From Bacteroidota bacterium (lineage in GTDB: Bacteria > Bacteroidota > Ignavibacteria > Kapaibacteriales > UBA2268), in assembly GCA_004322215.1 (NCBI GenBank), contig SCSM01000016.1:62001-126000 (forward strand): a stretch of DNA of 64,000 bases, given 5' to 3'. The notes under the pieces were generated by a model. It did not search any database. It was not told the DNA's origin and saw only the letters and a program-made list of their open reading frames with translations. Position 1 is the first letter of the stretch. Each line of letters opens with the position of its first letter. The position numbers and the translations under genes are program-made. Positions 8,660 through 17,830 of the stretch are shown piece by piece.

Positions 8660-9765
8660 GAACTTTTGCAAATTTCATATTGAAAGAAGTTTACCACATT
8701 ACCAGGGATTGGCGTTCACTCCTTGTATTAATTTGCATCCCGATTATTCAGTTGTTCCTTTTTGGATATGCAATCAGGACTGAATTGAACGAGGCGGAAA
8801 TAGCAGTAATTGACCATTCAAAAGATTATATAACACAGGAAATAACAAACAAATTAATTTCATCCGGCTATTTCAAGTTAAACGCATATATTGAAAACGA
8901 AAATCAGATTGAACATTTATTTAAGAATGGTTCTGTTAAGGAAGTGGTTATATTCGAGCCGCATTTTGCAAAGAAATTAGAAAAGGAAGGAAAAGCATCA
9001 ATAATGCTTGTTGCCGATGCTAGCAATCCTAATATCGGAACTCTTGTTACTTCATATACTTCATCAATCATCAGGACTTATCAGTTGGAACTTAATTCTA
9101 AAGCAATTAAAGCAAACACTTTGATTATTCCTGAAGTGAAAATGTTATTCAATCCCGAATTGAAAAGTGTTTATATGTTCGTGCCCGGTTTAATCGCACT
9201 GATTCTAATGCTCGTTTCTGCCCTTATGACATCGATTACGATAACACGCGAAAAAGAAATGGGCAGCATGGAAGTTCTTCTCGTATCGCCTTTGAAGCCG
9301 CAAATGATAATTATCGGCAAGGTTGTGCCTTATGTAGTAATTTCATTTTTTAATTCCCTGACGGTTCTTGCACTTTCGATTTTAATTTTCAAAATTCCGT
9401 TTGAAGGTAGTTTTTTGCTGTTCACATTTGAAAGTGTATTATTTATTATAACTGCTCTTGCTCTCGGCATTTTGATTTCTACAATTGCAAATTCCCAATT
9501 GGCAGCGATGATGATGTCGCTTGGTGGCTTGCTTATGCCTACAGTTCTATTATCCGGTTTTATTTATCCAGTCGAAAATATGCCTTTGGTTTTGCAATGG
9601 CTTAGTTATCTCATTCCTGCAAAATGGTTCCTGATTATTTTAAAAGGAATAATGCTCAAAGGATTGGGAATCGAACAACTCTGGAAAGAAACGTTAATTC
9701 TTTTAGTAATGGCATTGTTTTACATAGCAATCAGCACGAGGAAACTGAAGATAAGATTAGAGTAA
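8656..9765 (+). CDS. ABC-2 type permease (YbhS/YbhR-like)
   Basis: A 369-residue inner-membrane permease with the layout of the ABC-2 YbhR/YhhJ group. There is one N-terminal helix (LLVLICIPIIQLFLFGYAI), a long extracytoplasmic domain (about residues 45-165), then about five helices from residue 170 on, including FVPGLIALILMLVSALMTS and the ITREKEMGSMEVLLVSPL coupling segment. Only one permease is encoded, so it presumably works as a homodimer with the two upstream ATPases. Substrates of such systems are drugs, lipids or polysaccharides; none can be assigned. Expression is probably governed by the palindrome at 6941-6960. Confidence 0.85.
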   Translation: MRTFANFILKEVYHITRDWRSLLVLICIPIIQLFLFGYAIRTELNEAEIAVIDHSKDYITQEITNKLISSGYFKLNAYIENENQIEHLFKNGSVKEVVIFEPHFAKKLEKEGKASIMLVADASNPNIGTLVTSYTSSIIRTYQLELNSKAIKANTLIIPEVKMLFNPELKSVYMFVPGLIALILMLVSALMTSITITREKEMGSMEVLLVSPLKPQMIIIGKVVPYVVISFFNSLTVLALSILIFKIPFEGSFLLFTFESVLFIITALALGILISTIANSQLAAMMMSLGGLLMPTVLLSGFIYPVENMPLVLQWLSYLIPAKWFLIILKGIMLKGLGIEQLWKETLILLVMALFYIAISTRKLKIRLE

Positions 9766-9800
9766 TTTTAAGAATAAAAAAATAAATTACAAAATTCAAA

Positions 9801-10880
9801 TTACATCTGCATTACTTCATTATAAATTTCACTGACAATGTCTTCTTCTTTGATTTTGCGGACAACTTCGCCTTTCTTGTAAAGCATAGCTACGCCTTTG
9901 CCTCCGGCAATACCGATGTCAGCTTCTTTCGCTTCCCCGGGTCCATTTACCACACAACCAAGAAGAGCAATTTTAACATTCTTTTTAATATTTTTTAGTG
10001 AATCTTCAAGTTCTCTCGATATTTTGAATAGGTCAACATCCAATCTGCCGCATGTCGGACACGATATTATTTCAACTCCCCTTTGTGTCAATCCGAGTGA
10101 GCGAAGAATAGACTTCCCAACTTCAACTTCTTCTTCCGGCTCTGCAGTAAGAGATACCCTTATTGTGTCGCCTATACCTTCAGCAAGCAATGTGCCTATA
10201 CCAACAGAAGATTTAATTGTACCGATTTTTGAGGAGCCGGCTTCTGTTACTCCAAGATGTAAAGGGAAATCTGTTCTTTCGGAAAGCATCCTGTAGGCAT
10301 CTATCATAAGTGGAACACTTGTTGATTTTACCGATATGATAATATTATCGAAGCCGAACTCCGATGCTATCTCTACGTGCCTCATAGCACTTTCGAACAA
10401 TGCCTCTGCAGTTGGAAATCCATATTTTTCGAGCAAATCTTTTTCGAGTGAACCCGAATTAACCCCAATTCGAATAGGAATACCTTTATCTTTTGCAGCT
10501 GTCAATACTTGTTTGATTCTGTCTTTTGAACCGATATTCCCGGGATTAATTCTCACTTTTGCAACGCCTGCCTCGATTGCCTTCAATGCAAATACATAAT
10601 TGAAGTGTATGTCCGAAACGATAGGAACATCGACACTTTTCACGATTTCACCGATTGCATCTGCTGCTTCCTGTTCATTTACCGTTACACGAACAATATC
10701 GGCACCTGCTTTCTGGCATCTCCTTATTTGTTCGACTGTAGCTTTTATATCTGCTGTTTTTGTTTTTGTCATAGTTTGTACCGCTACCGGAGAATCTCCG
10801 CCAACTGGCATATTACCTACCATGACCTTGCGTGTTTTCCTGCGTTTAATATTATTTATGATAGAACTTGAATTATTCAT
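9801..10880 (-). CDS. ispG: 4-hydroxy-3-methylbut-2-enyl diphosphate synthase (IspG/GcpE)
   Basis: This Fe-S enzyme makes HMBPP from methylerythritol cyclodiphosphate, the penultimate step of the MEP isoprenoid route. The 359 residues match the short bacterial form: a TIM-barrel half with MPVGGDSPVAVQTMT near the N terminus and VSDIHFNY at 88-95. The 4Fe-4S ligands are Cys274 and Cys277 (SCPTCGR) and Cys309 (LGCVVNGPGE), with the conserved Glu316 following. It presumably supplies isoprenoids for quinones and for the squalene enzymes at 56449-58267. The rhomboid gene lies 31 bp upstream on the same strand and may be cotranscribed. Finding this MEP gene in the same window as an HMG-CoA synthase is notable. 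Confidence 0.95.
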   Translation of the reverse strand: MNNSSSIINNIKRRKTRKVMVGNMPVGGDSPVAVQTMTKTKTADIKATVEQIRRCQKAGADIVRVTVNEQEAADAIGEIVKSVDVPIVSDIHFNYVFALKAIEAGVAKVRINPGNIGSKDRIKQVLTAAKDKGIPIRIGVNSGSLEKDLLEKYGFPTAEALFESAMRHVEIASEFGFDNIIISVKSTSVPLMIDAYRMLSERTDFPLHLGVTEAGSSKIGTIKSSVGIGTLLAEGIGDTIRVSLTAEPEEEVEVGKSILRSLGLTQRGVEIISCPTCGRLDVDLFKISRELEDSLKNIKKNVKIALLGCVVNGPGEAKEADIGIAGGKGVAMLYKKGEVVRKIKEEDIVSEIYNEVMQM

Positions 10881-10911
10881 AATTCAGTACGAAAAATAAT
10901 CAACAAAATAT

Positions 10912-11817
10912 TTATTTTATTTTCTGGCTCAGTTCAAAAAGAATGTGCTTTTCCCTGTCTGTAAGATTTTGATATCCGCTTGCCGAGATTTTATCTAATA
11001 TCTCATCTATTTTTTGCTGTGTGATTTCTTCGCCGTTAATCACCATTTTCGATTGAGGTTCTTGCTTTATTTCCGGCTCTCTTTTAAACCAATTTGATTT
11101 ATGAACCTTCGGCTCCTCCTGTTGATAATTGCCATATATTTCCTGTTTCGGTTTTTTTGAAAAAATCCGGTATAGACCTGATGAATCGCCGATTTTCAAA
11201 AGTAAAAATCCTGTTGCAGCACCACCGAGATGTGCAAAGTGTGCTACGCTGTCACCGCTCGATGAAAATCCCATAAGCAGCGATATTCCAGCATAAATCA
11301 ATACAAAGAACTTAGCAGGTATTGGAATAAAGAACGGGAACATGAATATAGGCCTGTTCGGAAAAGTCAATCCGAATGCAAGGAGGACTCCATAAATCGA
11401 ACCCGAGGCACCTATTGTGGGCGCAGGTGAAGCAAACATCGGGCTGATAAATAATTGCACAAGTCCTGCTCCTACACCACAAATCAAATAAAACGTGAGA
11501 AATTTTCTTGCTCCCCACATCTGTTCAAGCTCTATTCCGAACATCCACAAAGCTAATAGATTGAAAAATATATGCCAGATGTTTCCGTGCATGAACTGAT
11601 AACTCAGTAATTGCCATATATAGAAGTTTGAGTGGTCTCCAATCGGATACAATGCAAAGTAGTAAAAAAACAAATCACCGAGTGAATAATCTCCTATCCT
11701 GAACATTCCAAATAGTGTCTGAATCAGAAATACTGAAATATTAATAATAATTAGCGTTTTTATTACGGGAGTGAAGACTGTACCGCCAAAACCTCGAAAT
11801 TGATAATTACCTGCCAT
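10912..11817 (-). CDS. Rhomboid family intramembrane serine protease
   Basis: A 301-residue rhomboid with six predicted helices. The catalytic serine is in GASG (Ser138) and the catalytic histidine is His196 in HFAHLGG, with the supporting His77-Gly and WHIFFNLLALWMFG around residues 77-94, so it should be active. It cleaves transmembrane substrates within the membrane. The cytoplasmic tail (about residues 215-301) ends in a conserved helical block QQKIDEILDKISASGYQNLT. A very similar block closes the catalytically altered rhomboid-like protein at 59362-60222, so the tail is probably a shared regulatory or docking module. It lies upstream of ispG on the same strand. Confidence 0.9.
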   Translation of the reverse strand: MAGNYQFRGFGGTVFTPVIKTLIIINISVFLIQTLFGMFRIGDYSLGDLFFYYFALYPIGDHSNFYIWQLLSYQFMHGNIWHIFFNLLALWMFGIELEQMWGARKFLTFYLICGVGAGLVQLFISPMFASPAPTIGASGSIYGVLLAFGLTFPNRPIFMFPFFIPIPAKFFVLIYAGISLLMGFSSSGDSVAHFAHLGGAATGFLLLKIGDSSGLYRIFSKKPKQEIYGNYQQEEPKVHKSNWFKREPEIKQEPQSKMVINGEEITQQKIDEILDKISASGYQNLTDREKHILFELSQKIK

Positions 11818-12112
11818 TCTTTATTTTACAAAATCTATTTGTTCTATTAAATTATTCAAACCTATTTGACGTTATTGAATTATAAGAATTGCTTTTATCC
11901 GCAAAATTGTCCTGATTTCATTTAGTAAAATCGATATATATTAATTCCGAATTTCTAAAAACAGTATTGGCTGCTAACTGTGATGATTAGTAATTTAAAG
12001 TATTGACTGATGGAATAATTTAACTAAAATTAAAATTTATTATTGTAAGGAATTAAATAATAATTTAATTTGTTTTTTTCAAATTCAATAAAAAGAAAAA
12101 AAATTTAAAACA

Positions 12113-14011
12113 ATGATTACTGAATCAACTAATTATAAAGAAGATTTTTCAACGATAAGCATTCTTGACAGTGCTGTAACCGAAACCTCCGAAAAGTTAT
12201 CTAAAAGTACTAAAGGGCAATATGAGGACGGCTTAAAGCTATTAAAGAAGGAAAAATATACTGAAGCAGCAAAGGTCTTTAATTCTATTATTACCTCCGT
12301 ACCCGAATTTGATAATGCATATTTTTATCTTGCTCTGTCTATGTTCAAAATCGGTAAATACACTGATGCAATTGAAATTTGCAAAAAACTCCTCAACAGG
12401 GGATTCAGAAATTATAATATTTACAGTCTCGTCGGCTCGATTTATGAAGCAATGAGAGACTACACTAAAGCAATTGAAGCATTCAAGCAATCAATTTCTT
12501 ACAACCCGGATTCCTTTGACTCACATTTTAATCTCGGAGTCATTTATTCGTATAAACAGATTTACACAAGTTCTATTAATTCGTTAATAGAATGTATCAG
12601 AATTAAGCCGAAACATGCTTTGTCCTATTTTAATCTCGGTTGCAGTTATTTACATTTGGATGATTATTCTAAATCAATAGAGGCATTCAATAAAACTCTG
12701 ATGATACAAAATGACTTCCTCGATGCCTATCATAATCTCGGAATTGTGTATTATAATCAGCAGAATTACGATAAATCCGCTGATAACTTTAAAGCTTTAC
12801 TTAATCTTTCACCTACTTATGAAAATGTTATTGTCCATCTTGGTGCTTCTTTATTCAAAGCCAGGAGATTCAGAGAGGCAATTGATATCATTGAAAATGA
12901 AATTAAACGAAAGCCGGATGATAAAACATTATTTCTGATTCTCGGTAAATGTTATTACAAAGACAAGCAATACGAAAAAGGGATTGATACAATTAGCGAA
13001 TATTTAAATGCAAATCCCAAATCCGGTGAAGGATATGTGGAAATTGGAATTTGTTATTGGTATTCGGGAATGTATGAAAAAGCAATTGATTCATTCACTA
13101 AAGCGATTCAGCTCCAGTATGAGCCTTATGTTGCCTACATTTGGCTTGGTCTTGTAAATTCCAGCTTAAAAAAGATAAAAGAGGCATTCGAGGCATTTAA
13201 TCTTGCAAAATACCTTAATAACAAGCTTCCTGACAGCTACATCGGCTTAGGTGTACTCGAAATGATGAGTGATAACCATATAGATGCAATTCAGTCATTT
13301 CAGCACGCCGCTGCTCTAAAACCGGATTTACCTCTTGCCTATTTCGGAATAGGTGAATGTCAGATTAGAATGTCTGTCGCAACAAATTCAAAATTTCACC
13401 TCTCTTCTGCAATTCTTGCTTTTGAGGAGGTACTGAGGATTGAACCAAAAAATGAAAGGGCTTATATTAAGCTCGGAGTTGTTTACGACAAACTTGAAAA
13501 TTATAAAAAAGCTATCGAGTGTTTTGCTAAGGCAAAATCATTAAACAAGGAAAATGCCGAAGCTGACCTTTATCTCGGGCTCACTCTGGTTCATAACGCA
13601 CGCTACCAGGATGCTATGAAGGCACTGCGCTCTGCAGTTGAGTTGCAGCCGAATCTTGCACCGGCAAGATTCCATTTGGGGTTGCTTTATGCTTTTCTCG
13701 ACAGAACTAAGAATGCGATTCTGGAATTCGAAAAAACCATTGAACTGATGCCAAACTTTGCCGAGGGTTATAAAAATCTTGGTTTACTTTACCATACAAA
13801 CGAGGATTATGAACAAGCCGTATCGTCACTCGAAAAAGCACTTGAACTCGAGCCATATTTAGCCGATGCACAGCTCAATCTGGGAATTGCATATTTAGAA
13901 ATGGGCAAAATCGAAGAAGCAGAAAAACTATACGATGCATTAAAGAACCGGGATGAATCGAAAGCCGACTCTTTATTATTCAGAATAAATAAGAAGAAAG
14001 TGAAGAAGTAG
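12113..14011 (+). CDS. Large tetratricopeptide repeat (TPR) protein
   Basis: From about residue 35 the 632-residue protein is almost entirely TPR units of 34 residues (patterns such as DAYHNLGIVYYNQQNYDKS, EGYKNLGLLYHTNEDYEQA), about 16 to 17 in a row. These form a superhelical protein-binding scaffold. No signal peptide or catalytic domain is visible, so it is probably cytoplasmic. The first 35 residues are Ser/Thr-rich. The 295 bp upstream contain no gene. The exonuclease gene is convergent, 38 bp downstream. The binding partner is unknown. Confidence 0.8.
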   Translation: MITESTNYKEDFSTISILDSAVTETSEKLSKSTKGQYEDGLKLLKKEKYTEAAKVFNSIITSVPEFDNAYFYLALSMFKIGKYTDAIEICKKLLNRGFRNYNIYSLVGSIYEAMRDYTKAIEAFKQSISYNPDSFDSHFNLGVIYSYKQIYTSSINSLIECIRIKPKHALSYFNLGCSYLHLDDYSKSIEAFNKTLMIQNDFLDAYHNLGIVYYNQQNYDKSADNFKALLNLSPTYENVIVHLGASLFKARRFREAIDIIENEIKRKPDDKTLFLILGKCYYKDKQYEKGIDTISEYLNANPKSGEGYVEIGICYWYSGMYEKAIDSFTKAIQLQYEPYVAYIWLGLVNSSLKKIKEAFEAFNLAKYLNNKLPDSYIGLGVLEMMSDNHIDAIQSFQHAAALKPDLPLAYFGIGECQIRMSVATNSKFHLSSAILAFEEVLRIEPKNERAYIKLGVVYDKLENYKKAIECFAKAKSLNKENAEADLYLGLTLVHNARYQDAMKALRSAVELQPNLAPARFHLGLLYAFLDRTKNAILEFEKTIELMPNFAEGYKNLGLLYHTNEDYEQAVSSLEKALELEPYLADAQLNLGIAYLEMGKIEEAEKLYDALKNRDESKADSLLFRINKKKVKK

Positions 14012-14049
14012 AAATTAAATCATAGAGTTTTGACAATAACTTTAAACTC

Positions 14050-14796
14050 TCACCACCTTAAAAATTCCTTCCACTTCAGGAATAGCTCCCATGTGGCTTT
14101 TACGTCGCGTAGGCAGTATTCTGCTATTTCGAGGATTTTGCCTTCGTTGTAAAACTCTGATACTTTTGAACCATCTATTCCGGCACTTTTTGGTGATGTG
14201 ATTCCAAATTCACGTGTGTAGAAGTCAAAATTGAATCGTTTTGTAGCCCCGTAGGGACCGGGATTGAAGTATGTCAATTCATCAAGCAAATCTGTATGAA
14301 GTGGATAAGTAAATTTTGTCCCGGTCATCAGGTTTCTCGTGGGCTTGATGTTAAGTATGGCTGAACGAAGCATGAGAAAAGGAGCATCAAAATTTCTTCC
14401 GTTGAAAGTTATCAAGTGAACATTTCTATAATCTTCTTTTTGAAAAATACTCCAAAAGTTTTTGATTATTTCTTTTTCACTCATTAATTCACATTCGGCA
14501 CCAGATTCAAGCTGCTTTAATTGCGGCTCTTGTTTTAATTCATCTACGGCAAAAGCTTTCTTCTTTTTTAATATATAAGAACCGTCTTCAAGTGTTTCCA
14601 TGAGCTGCAAACCTATGCAAATGATTTTCCCTGTTAATGGGGAAAGTGCCATTTCTCCCAGTTTTTTAATTCTTTCTTCTTCTGTATTTGCTCCCCGAAC
14701 TATGTATTCCTGCTGTGATTCGGAAAAACTGTCATACAATCTCGGAGTCGTTTCTAAGTCATAGACAAGGTAGTATCTCGGTTCGTTTTGTGCCAT
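14050..14796 (-). CDS. Predicted PolB-like 3'-5' exonuclease (DEDDy family)
   Basis: A 248-residue stand-alone exonuclease resembling the proofreading domain of family B polymerases. The DEDDy motifs are visible: ExoI in VYDLETT (Asp12, Glu14), ExoII in TFNGRNFDAPFL, and ExoIII as YCLRDVKAT, where the Tyr and Asp bind metal and substrate. Such proteins degrade single-stranded DNA or RNA ends and are common in Bacteroidota as uncharacterised nucleases. It is monocistronic and convergent with the TPR gene. A weak inverted repeat (AGAGTTT / AAACTCT, 14024-14050) in the junction could serve as a terminator. Confidence 0.8.
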   Translation of the reverse strand: MAQNEPRYYLVYDLETTPRLYDSFSESQQEYIVRGANTEEERIKKLGEMALSPLTGKIICIGLQLMETLEDGSYILKKKKAFAVDELKQEPQLKQLESGAECELMSEKEIIKNFWSIFQKEDYRNVHLITFNGRNFDAPFLMLRSAILNIKPTRNLMTGTKFTYPLHTDLLDELTYFNPGPYGATKRFNFDFYTREFGITSPKSAGIDGSKVSEFYNEGKILEIAEYCLRDVKATWELFLKWKEFLRW

Positions 14797-14989
14797 TTTA
14801 TCCCCTTATTTTCTCATACTTGTTTTGATATTTTCTTATTATTTAATCACTTCTAATTTCAAATTATAAATAATTACAATTAATTTGCAATAACAATTAA
14901 AGCAATACGATTATTCAATTTATAAAATTTGCCATTAATTTTCGTAATTTTATAATTTGTAACTTTGATATTTTAAAAATAAGCAGATA

Positions 14990-15751
14990 ATGTCACAACA
15001 AAAATTTAGAGTTTATTTATATCTTTCTATTGTCGTCGGTACTTCAATATTGTTTTTTGGTTGTAGCTCAACAAAACAGCACGATGTCAAATCTGCCGAA
15101 GAAACTTTTAACGAGGCGATGGAACTTTTTAAAGATGAGGATTATCTCGAAGCTGAAAAGTTGTTCGAGTTGATTCGACTCCAATATTCAGCCAGTCAAT
15201 TTGCTGACGATGCCCAGTTTTATCTCGCTGAATCTAATTTTAAAAGAAGAGAATTTATTTATGCGGCATATAATTACAATATGCTAAGAAAAATTTATCC
15301 CCACAGCGAATACACAAAGAAAAGTCTTTTCCAGTCAGGAATGTGTTATTATAAACTGTCTCCGGCTTATGACAGGGACCAGGATTATACGGTAAAAGCT
15401 ATACAATCATTTTCAGAATTCCAGACAATATATCCCGATGATTCCCTATATGTTCAGGCAACAGGAATTATTAGAGAATTGCGTGACAAATTAGCCCATC
15501 GTGAATATTTTACTGCTGAGCTTTACAGGAAGATGTTCAGTCCCGAATCTGCAATTATTTATTATGATTCTGTGATTAATGATTACCCGGATACAGAATA
15601 TTATGAACCGGCTATTTACGGAAAAATTGAAGTATTGATTGAATTAAAAAAGAATGATGAAGCAAAGAGTTTGATAGATTTATATAAAAAGTTGTTTCCG
15701 GGTAGTTCCAATCTTGATAAAGTAAAAAATTTGGACCAAGTACTAAAGTAA
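14990..15751 (+). CDS. bamD: Outer membrane protein assembly lipoprotein BamD
   Basis: This 253-residue lipoprotein belongs to the BAM complex, which inserts beta-barrels into the outer membrane. The signal sequence ends in a lipobox with Cys25 (LFFGC). TPR-like repeats follow: AEETFNEAMELFKDEDYLEAEKLF, then DAQFYLAESNFKRREFIYAAYNY with the BamD-typical FLRxYP-like segment replaced by MLRKIYPHSEY. DRDQDYTVKAIQSFSEF is characteristic of the family. The next two genes are a predicted barrel protein 10 bp downstream and the T9SS plug-like gene, which suggests an outer-membrane operon. A TAACTTTG element lies at 14960-14967. Confidence 0.85.
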   Translation: MSQQKFRVYLYLSIVVGTSILFFGCSSTKQHDVKSAEETFNEAMELFKDEDYLEAEKLFELIRLQYSASQFADDAQFYLAESNFKRREFIYAAYNYNMLRKIYPHSEYTKKSLFQSGMCYYKLSPAYDRDQDYTVKAIQSFSEFQTIYPDDSLYVQATGIIRELRDKLAHREYFTAELYRKMFSPESAIIYYDSVINDYPDTEYYEPAIYGKIEVLIELKKNDEAKSLIDLYKKLFPGSSNLDKVKNLDQVLK

Positions 15752-15761
15752 AGGTGCAAGT

Positions 15762-16409
15762 ATGAGAAAGATATCAGTAATTCTATTCTCAATTATTCTG
15801 CTTTACAGCAGTAAAGCACAGCTTAATTATCCTTTAAGTGCAGGACCGTTTCTATCTGCAAAAACCGGATATAATACAAGCTATTCGCCATGGGAAAGAA
15901 AAAATCTATTTGCATTCAATGGATTGCCTGATTTCGGATTATCATTCTATATTCCTGCAAGTGATGAATATAAGCTAGGCTGGATGTTCGATTTGGCTCT
16001 TTCAACTTATGCTTACCAGGTCAAAGGGACAAATTCAGATACAAAATTTGCAATGAAATACAGCTACTTTGCTTTATGTCCTGGTTTCTATTACAGCGGA
16101 ATTTATGCCGGTATCAATCTCGGTTTACCTGTATTTGCAGACTATGGCGTCAAACTTGAAACAAACACACTTAATATACTCGCTGAAGTGCGTATTGGTG
16201 GTATAATACCTGTTATCGAAGATGAAACCGGAAGAGTAAATATATTGTTTCATTGCGGTTATATGCTTACAGGAATATATAAAGATTTTGTGAAAGACGA
16301 CCCGTTAATTCAGCATTTCCCTCCCGATTCTTCGCAGAACTTTACAAGTGAATTTAATCCGCATACTCTATCTTTCTCACTTGGATTGAACTATATGTTC
16401 AATTTATGA
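15762..16409 (+). CDS. Predicted secreted / outer-membrane beta-barrel protein, function unknown
   Basis: The 215-residue protein begins with a clear signal peptide (KISVILFSIILLYSSKAQ, cleavage near residue 20). It continues as alternating polar and aromatic strands (AMKYSYFALCPGFYYSGIYAGINLGLPVFADYG, LSFSLGLNYMF) that end in a C-terminal aromatic/hydrophobic strand, as in small outer-membrane barrels. No family is recognised with certainty. It starts 10 bp after bamD and overlaps the next gene by 4 nt (ATGA), so the three genes are translationally linked. Confidence 0.65.
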   Translation: MRKISVILFSIILLYSSKAQLNYPLSAGPFLSAKTGYNTSYSPWERKNLFAFNGLPDFGLSFYIPASDEYKLGWMFDLALSTYAYQVKGTNSDTKFAMKYSYFALCPGFYYSGIYAGINLGLPVFADYGVKLETNTLNILAEVRIGGIIPVIEDETGRVNILFHCGYMLTGIYKDFVKDDPLIQHFPPDSSQNFTSEFNPHTLSFSLGLNYMFNL

Positions 16410-17782
16410 GCATTATGATGGAACTTCTATCTTACAGGAATTCAACTCGATTAATCATACTTAATTCTATATTATTGCTCTTTTCATTTTCGACTTTCAG
16501 TCAGGACACCCTTACAATTAAGGAATCTGATATAAAATTACCTCCTGTTGTGAGGATGCTGCGTGCTTATGGTAAAGATGATGAGAGATTACCCCCGATA
16601 ATAATAAATGATAATAAGAAAAATACGGCAAATCTGCCTTTCGGAGAAGATTTCATTACAATAGAATTTGATGTTGATGCTAATGTTCCTCCGAGTTTCT
16701 ATGCAAAATTTGTACATTGTTCTTTTGATTGGCGTGAAGACGATAATGTTTTTCTTAATGACATAACACTTCTCAGGACAAGCAACATAGATTGGGAATC
16801 ATCGCCTGTTATGTCAAGTTATTATACCTACAGAGGTAAATTACAGGTGCCGAACGAACAGGTCAAATTCCCATTCGCTGGTAACTGGAAAATGAAGCTT
16901 TATGACTTATATGATAATGAAACAGTATTTGGCGAAGCCAGATTCTTTGTGGTAAATCCAAAAGTCGAATCGGAAATGTCTTTATATAGCGATTTTTACG
17001 AGCCGGAACTAAAAGTCACTCCATCTGCATTTATTATAGAAATTCTCACATCATCATTGCAGCCGATTTATGACACGAGACTAAACACATCTGTCGTTTA
17101 TAGAAATAATCGCTGGTTCGAGCCATATTTCATAACCGAATCATCTTCAAATTTGAATGCACTATTGTATAAATATAGGTTTCATACTATGGTTTCGGGG
17201 TTTTCTGCTGCAGGAAAAATTTTCAGAATTTCAGGAATACCAGCAGAAAATGCTTACAGGATTTTGAATCTCGGTAATGTTGCAATGTTTCCTAATACAA
17301 GCACTCCCGTTCGTTTACCGCTTTCCGACCTGAGAAGAAACGGGATTTATTTTGAAAGAGATGATGATGGCGCTATGATAACGAGGTATATCACACACAA
17401 TGACGATAATTATGTGAATGTGGAATTTCTTCTCGACCCTGAAGGATGGGTAAGCGATTATGATGTTTTTGTAGCCGGCTCGTTCAACAACTGGAAACCC
17501 GATGCAAGCTGGCAAATGTATTATGACGAGAATGACAGGTATTATCATCTCAGGCAGTTAGTAAGGCGGGGAAGACACAATTATATGTATGCAACAGGCA
17601 GATTTAATTTTGAAACAGGAAGAGTGGAAAAGTTGGCTTACGATGAGTACGAAGGAAATACTGTAACCTCAGGCGATACATTTATTGCAATGGTATATTA
17701 CCGTGAGTTTGACTATGGTGGTTACGATGCACTTGTCGGAATTGCTGCTGCTAATATTTACGGCGAAATAAGAAAAAGATAG
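16406..17782 (+). CDS. DUF5103 protein, type IX secretion system plug-like
   Basis: A 458-residue secreted protein with a signal peptide in the first 35 residues (LIILNSILLLFSFSTFSQ). The region about 45-190 (LPPVVRMLRAYG, FITIEFDVDA, FYAKFVHCSFDWREDD, FAGNWKMKLYD) has the strand pattern of DUF5103, whose Flavobacterium member plugs the SprA translocon channel. Near residues 350-385 DVFVAGSFNNWKPD resembles a carbohydrate-binding (AMPK/E-set-like) motif, also found in that family, and the end contains FIAMVYYREFDYGG. A T9SS cargo is encoded at 62911-64000, so the secretion system is expected. A second ATG three codons in (16415) could be the true start. Confidence 0.72.
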   Translation: MSIMMELLSYRNSTRLIILNSILLLFSFSTFSQDTLTIKESDIKLPPVVRMLRAYGKDDERLPPIIINDNKKNTANLPFGEDFITIEFDVDANVPPSFYAKFVHCSFDWREDDNVFLNDITLLRTSNIDWESSPVMSSYYTYRGKLQVPNEQVKFPFAGNWKMKLYDLYDNETVFGEARFFVVNPKVESEMSLYSDFYEPELKVTPSAFIIEILTSSLQPIYDTRLNTSVVYRNNRWFEPYFITESSSNLNALLYKYRFHTMVSGFSAAGKIFRISGIPAENAYRILNLGNVAMFPNTSTPVRLPLSDLRRNGIYFERDDDGAMITRYITHNDDNYVNVEFLLDPEGWVSDYDVFVAGSFNNWKPDASWQMYYDENDRYYHLRQLVRRGRHNYMYATGRFNFETGRVEKLAYDEYEGNTVTSGDTFIAMVYYREFDYGGYDALVGIAAANIYGEIRKR

Positions 17783-17830
17783 ATGAATTTATTTGTTCTG
17801 TAAACTGAATTTTATTATTTTTCATTTAGT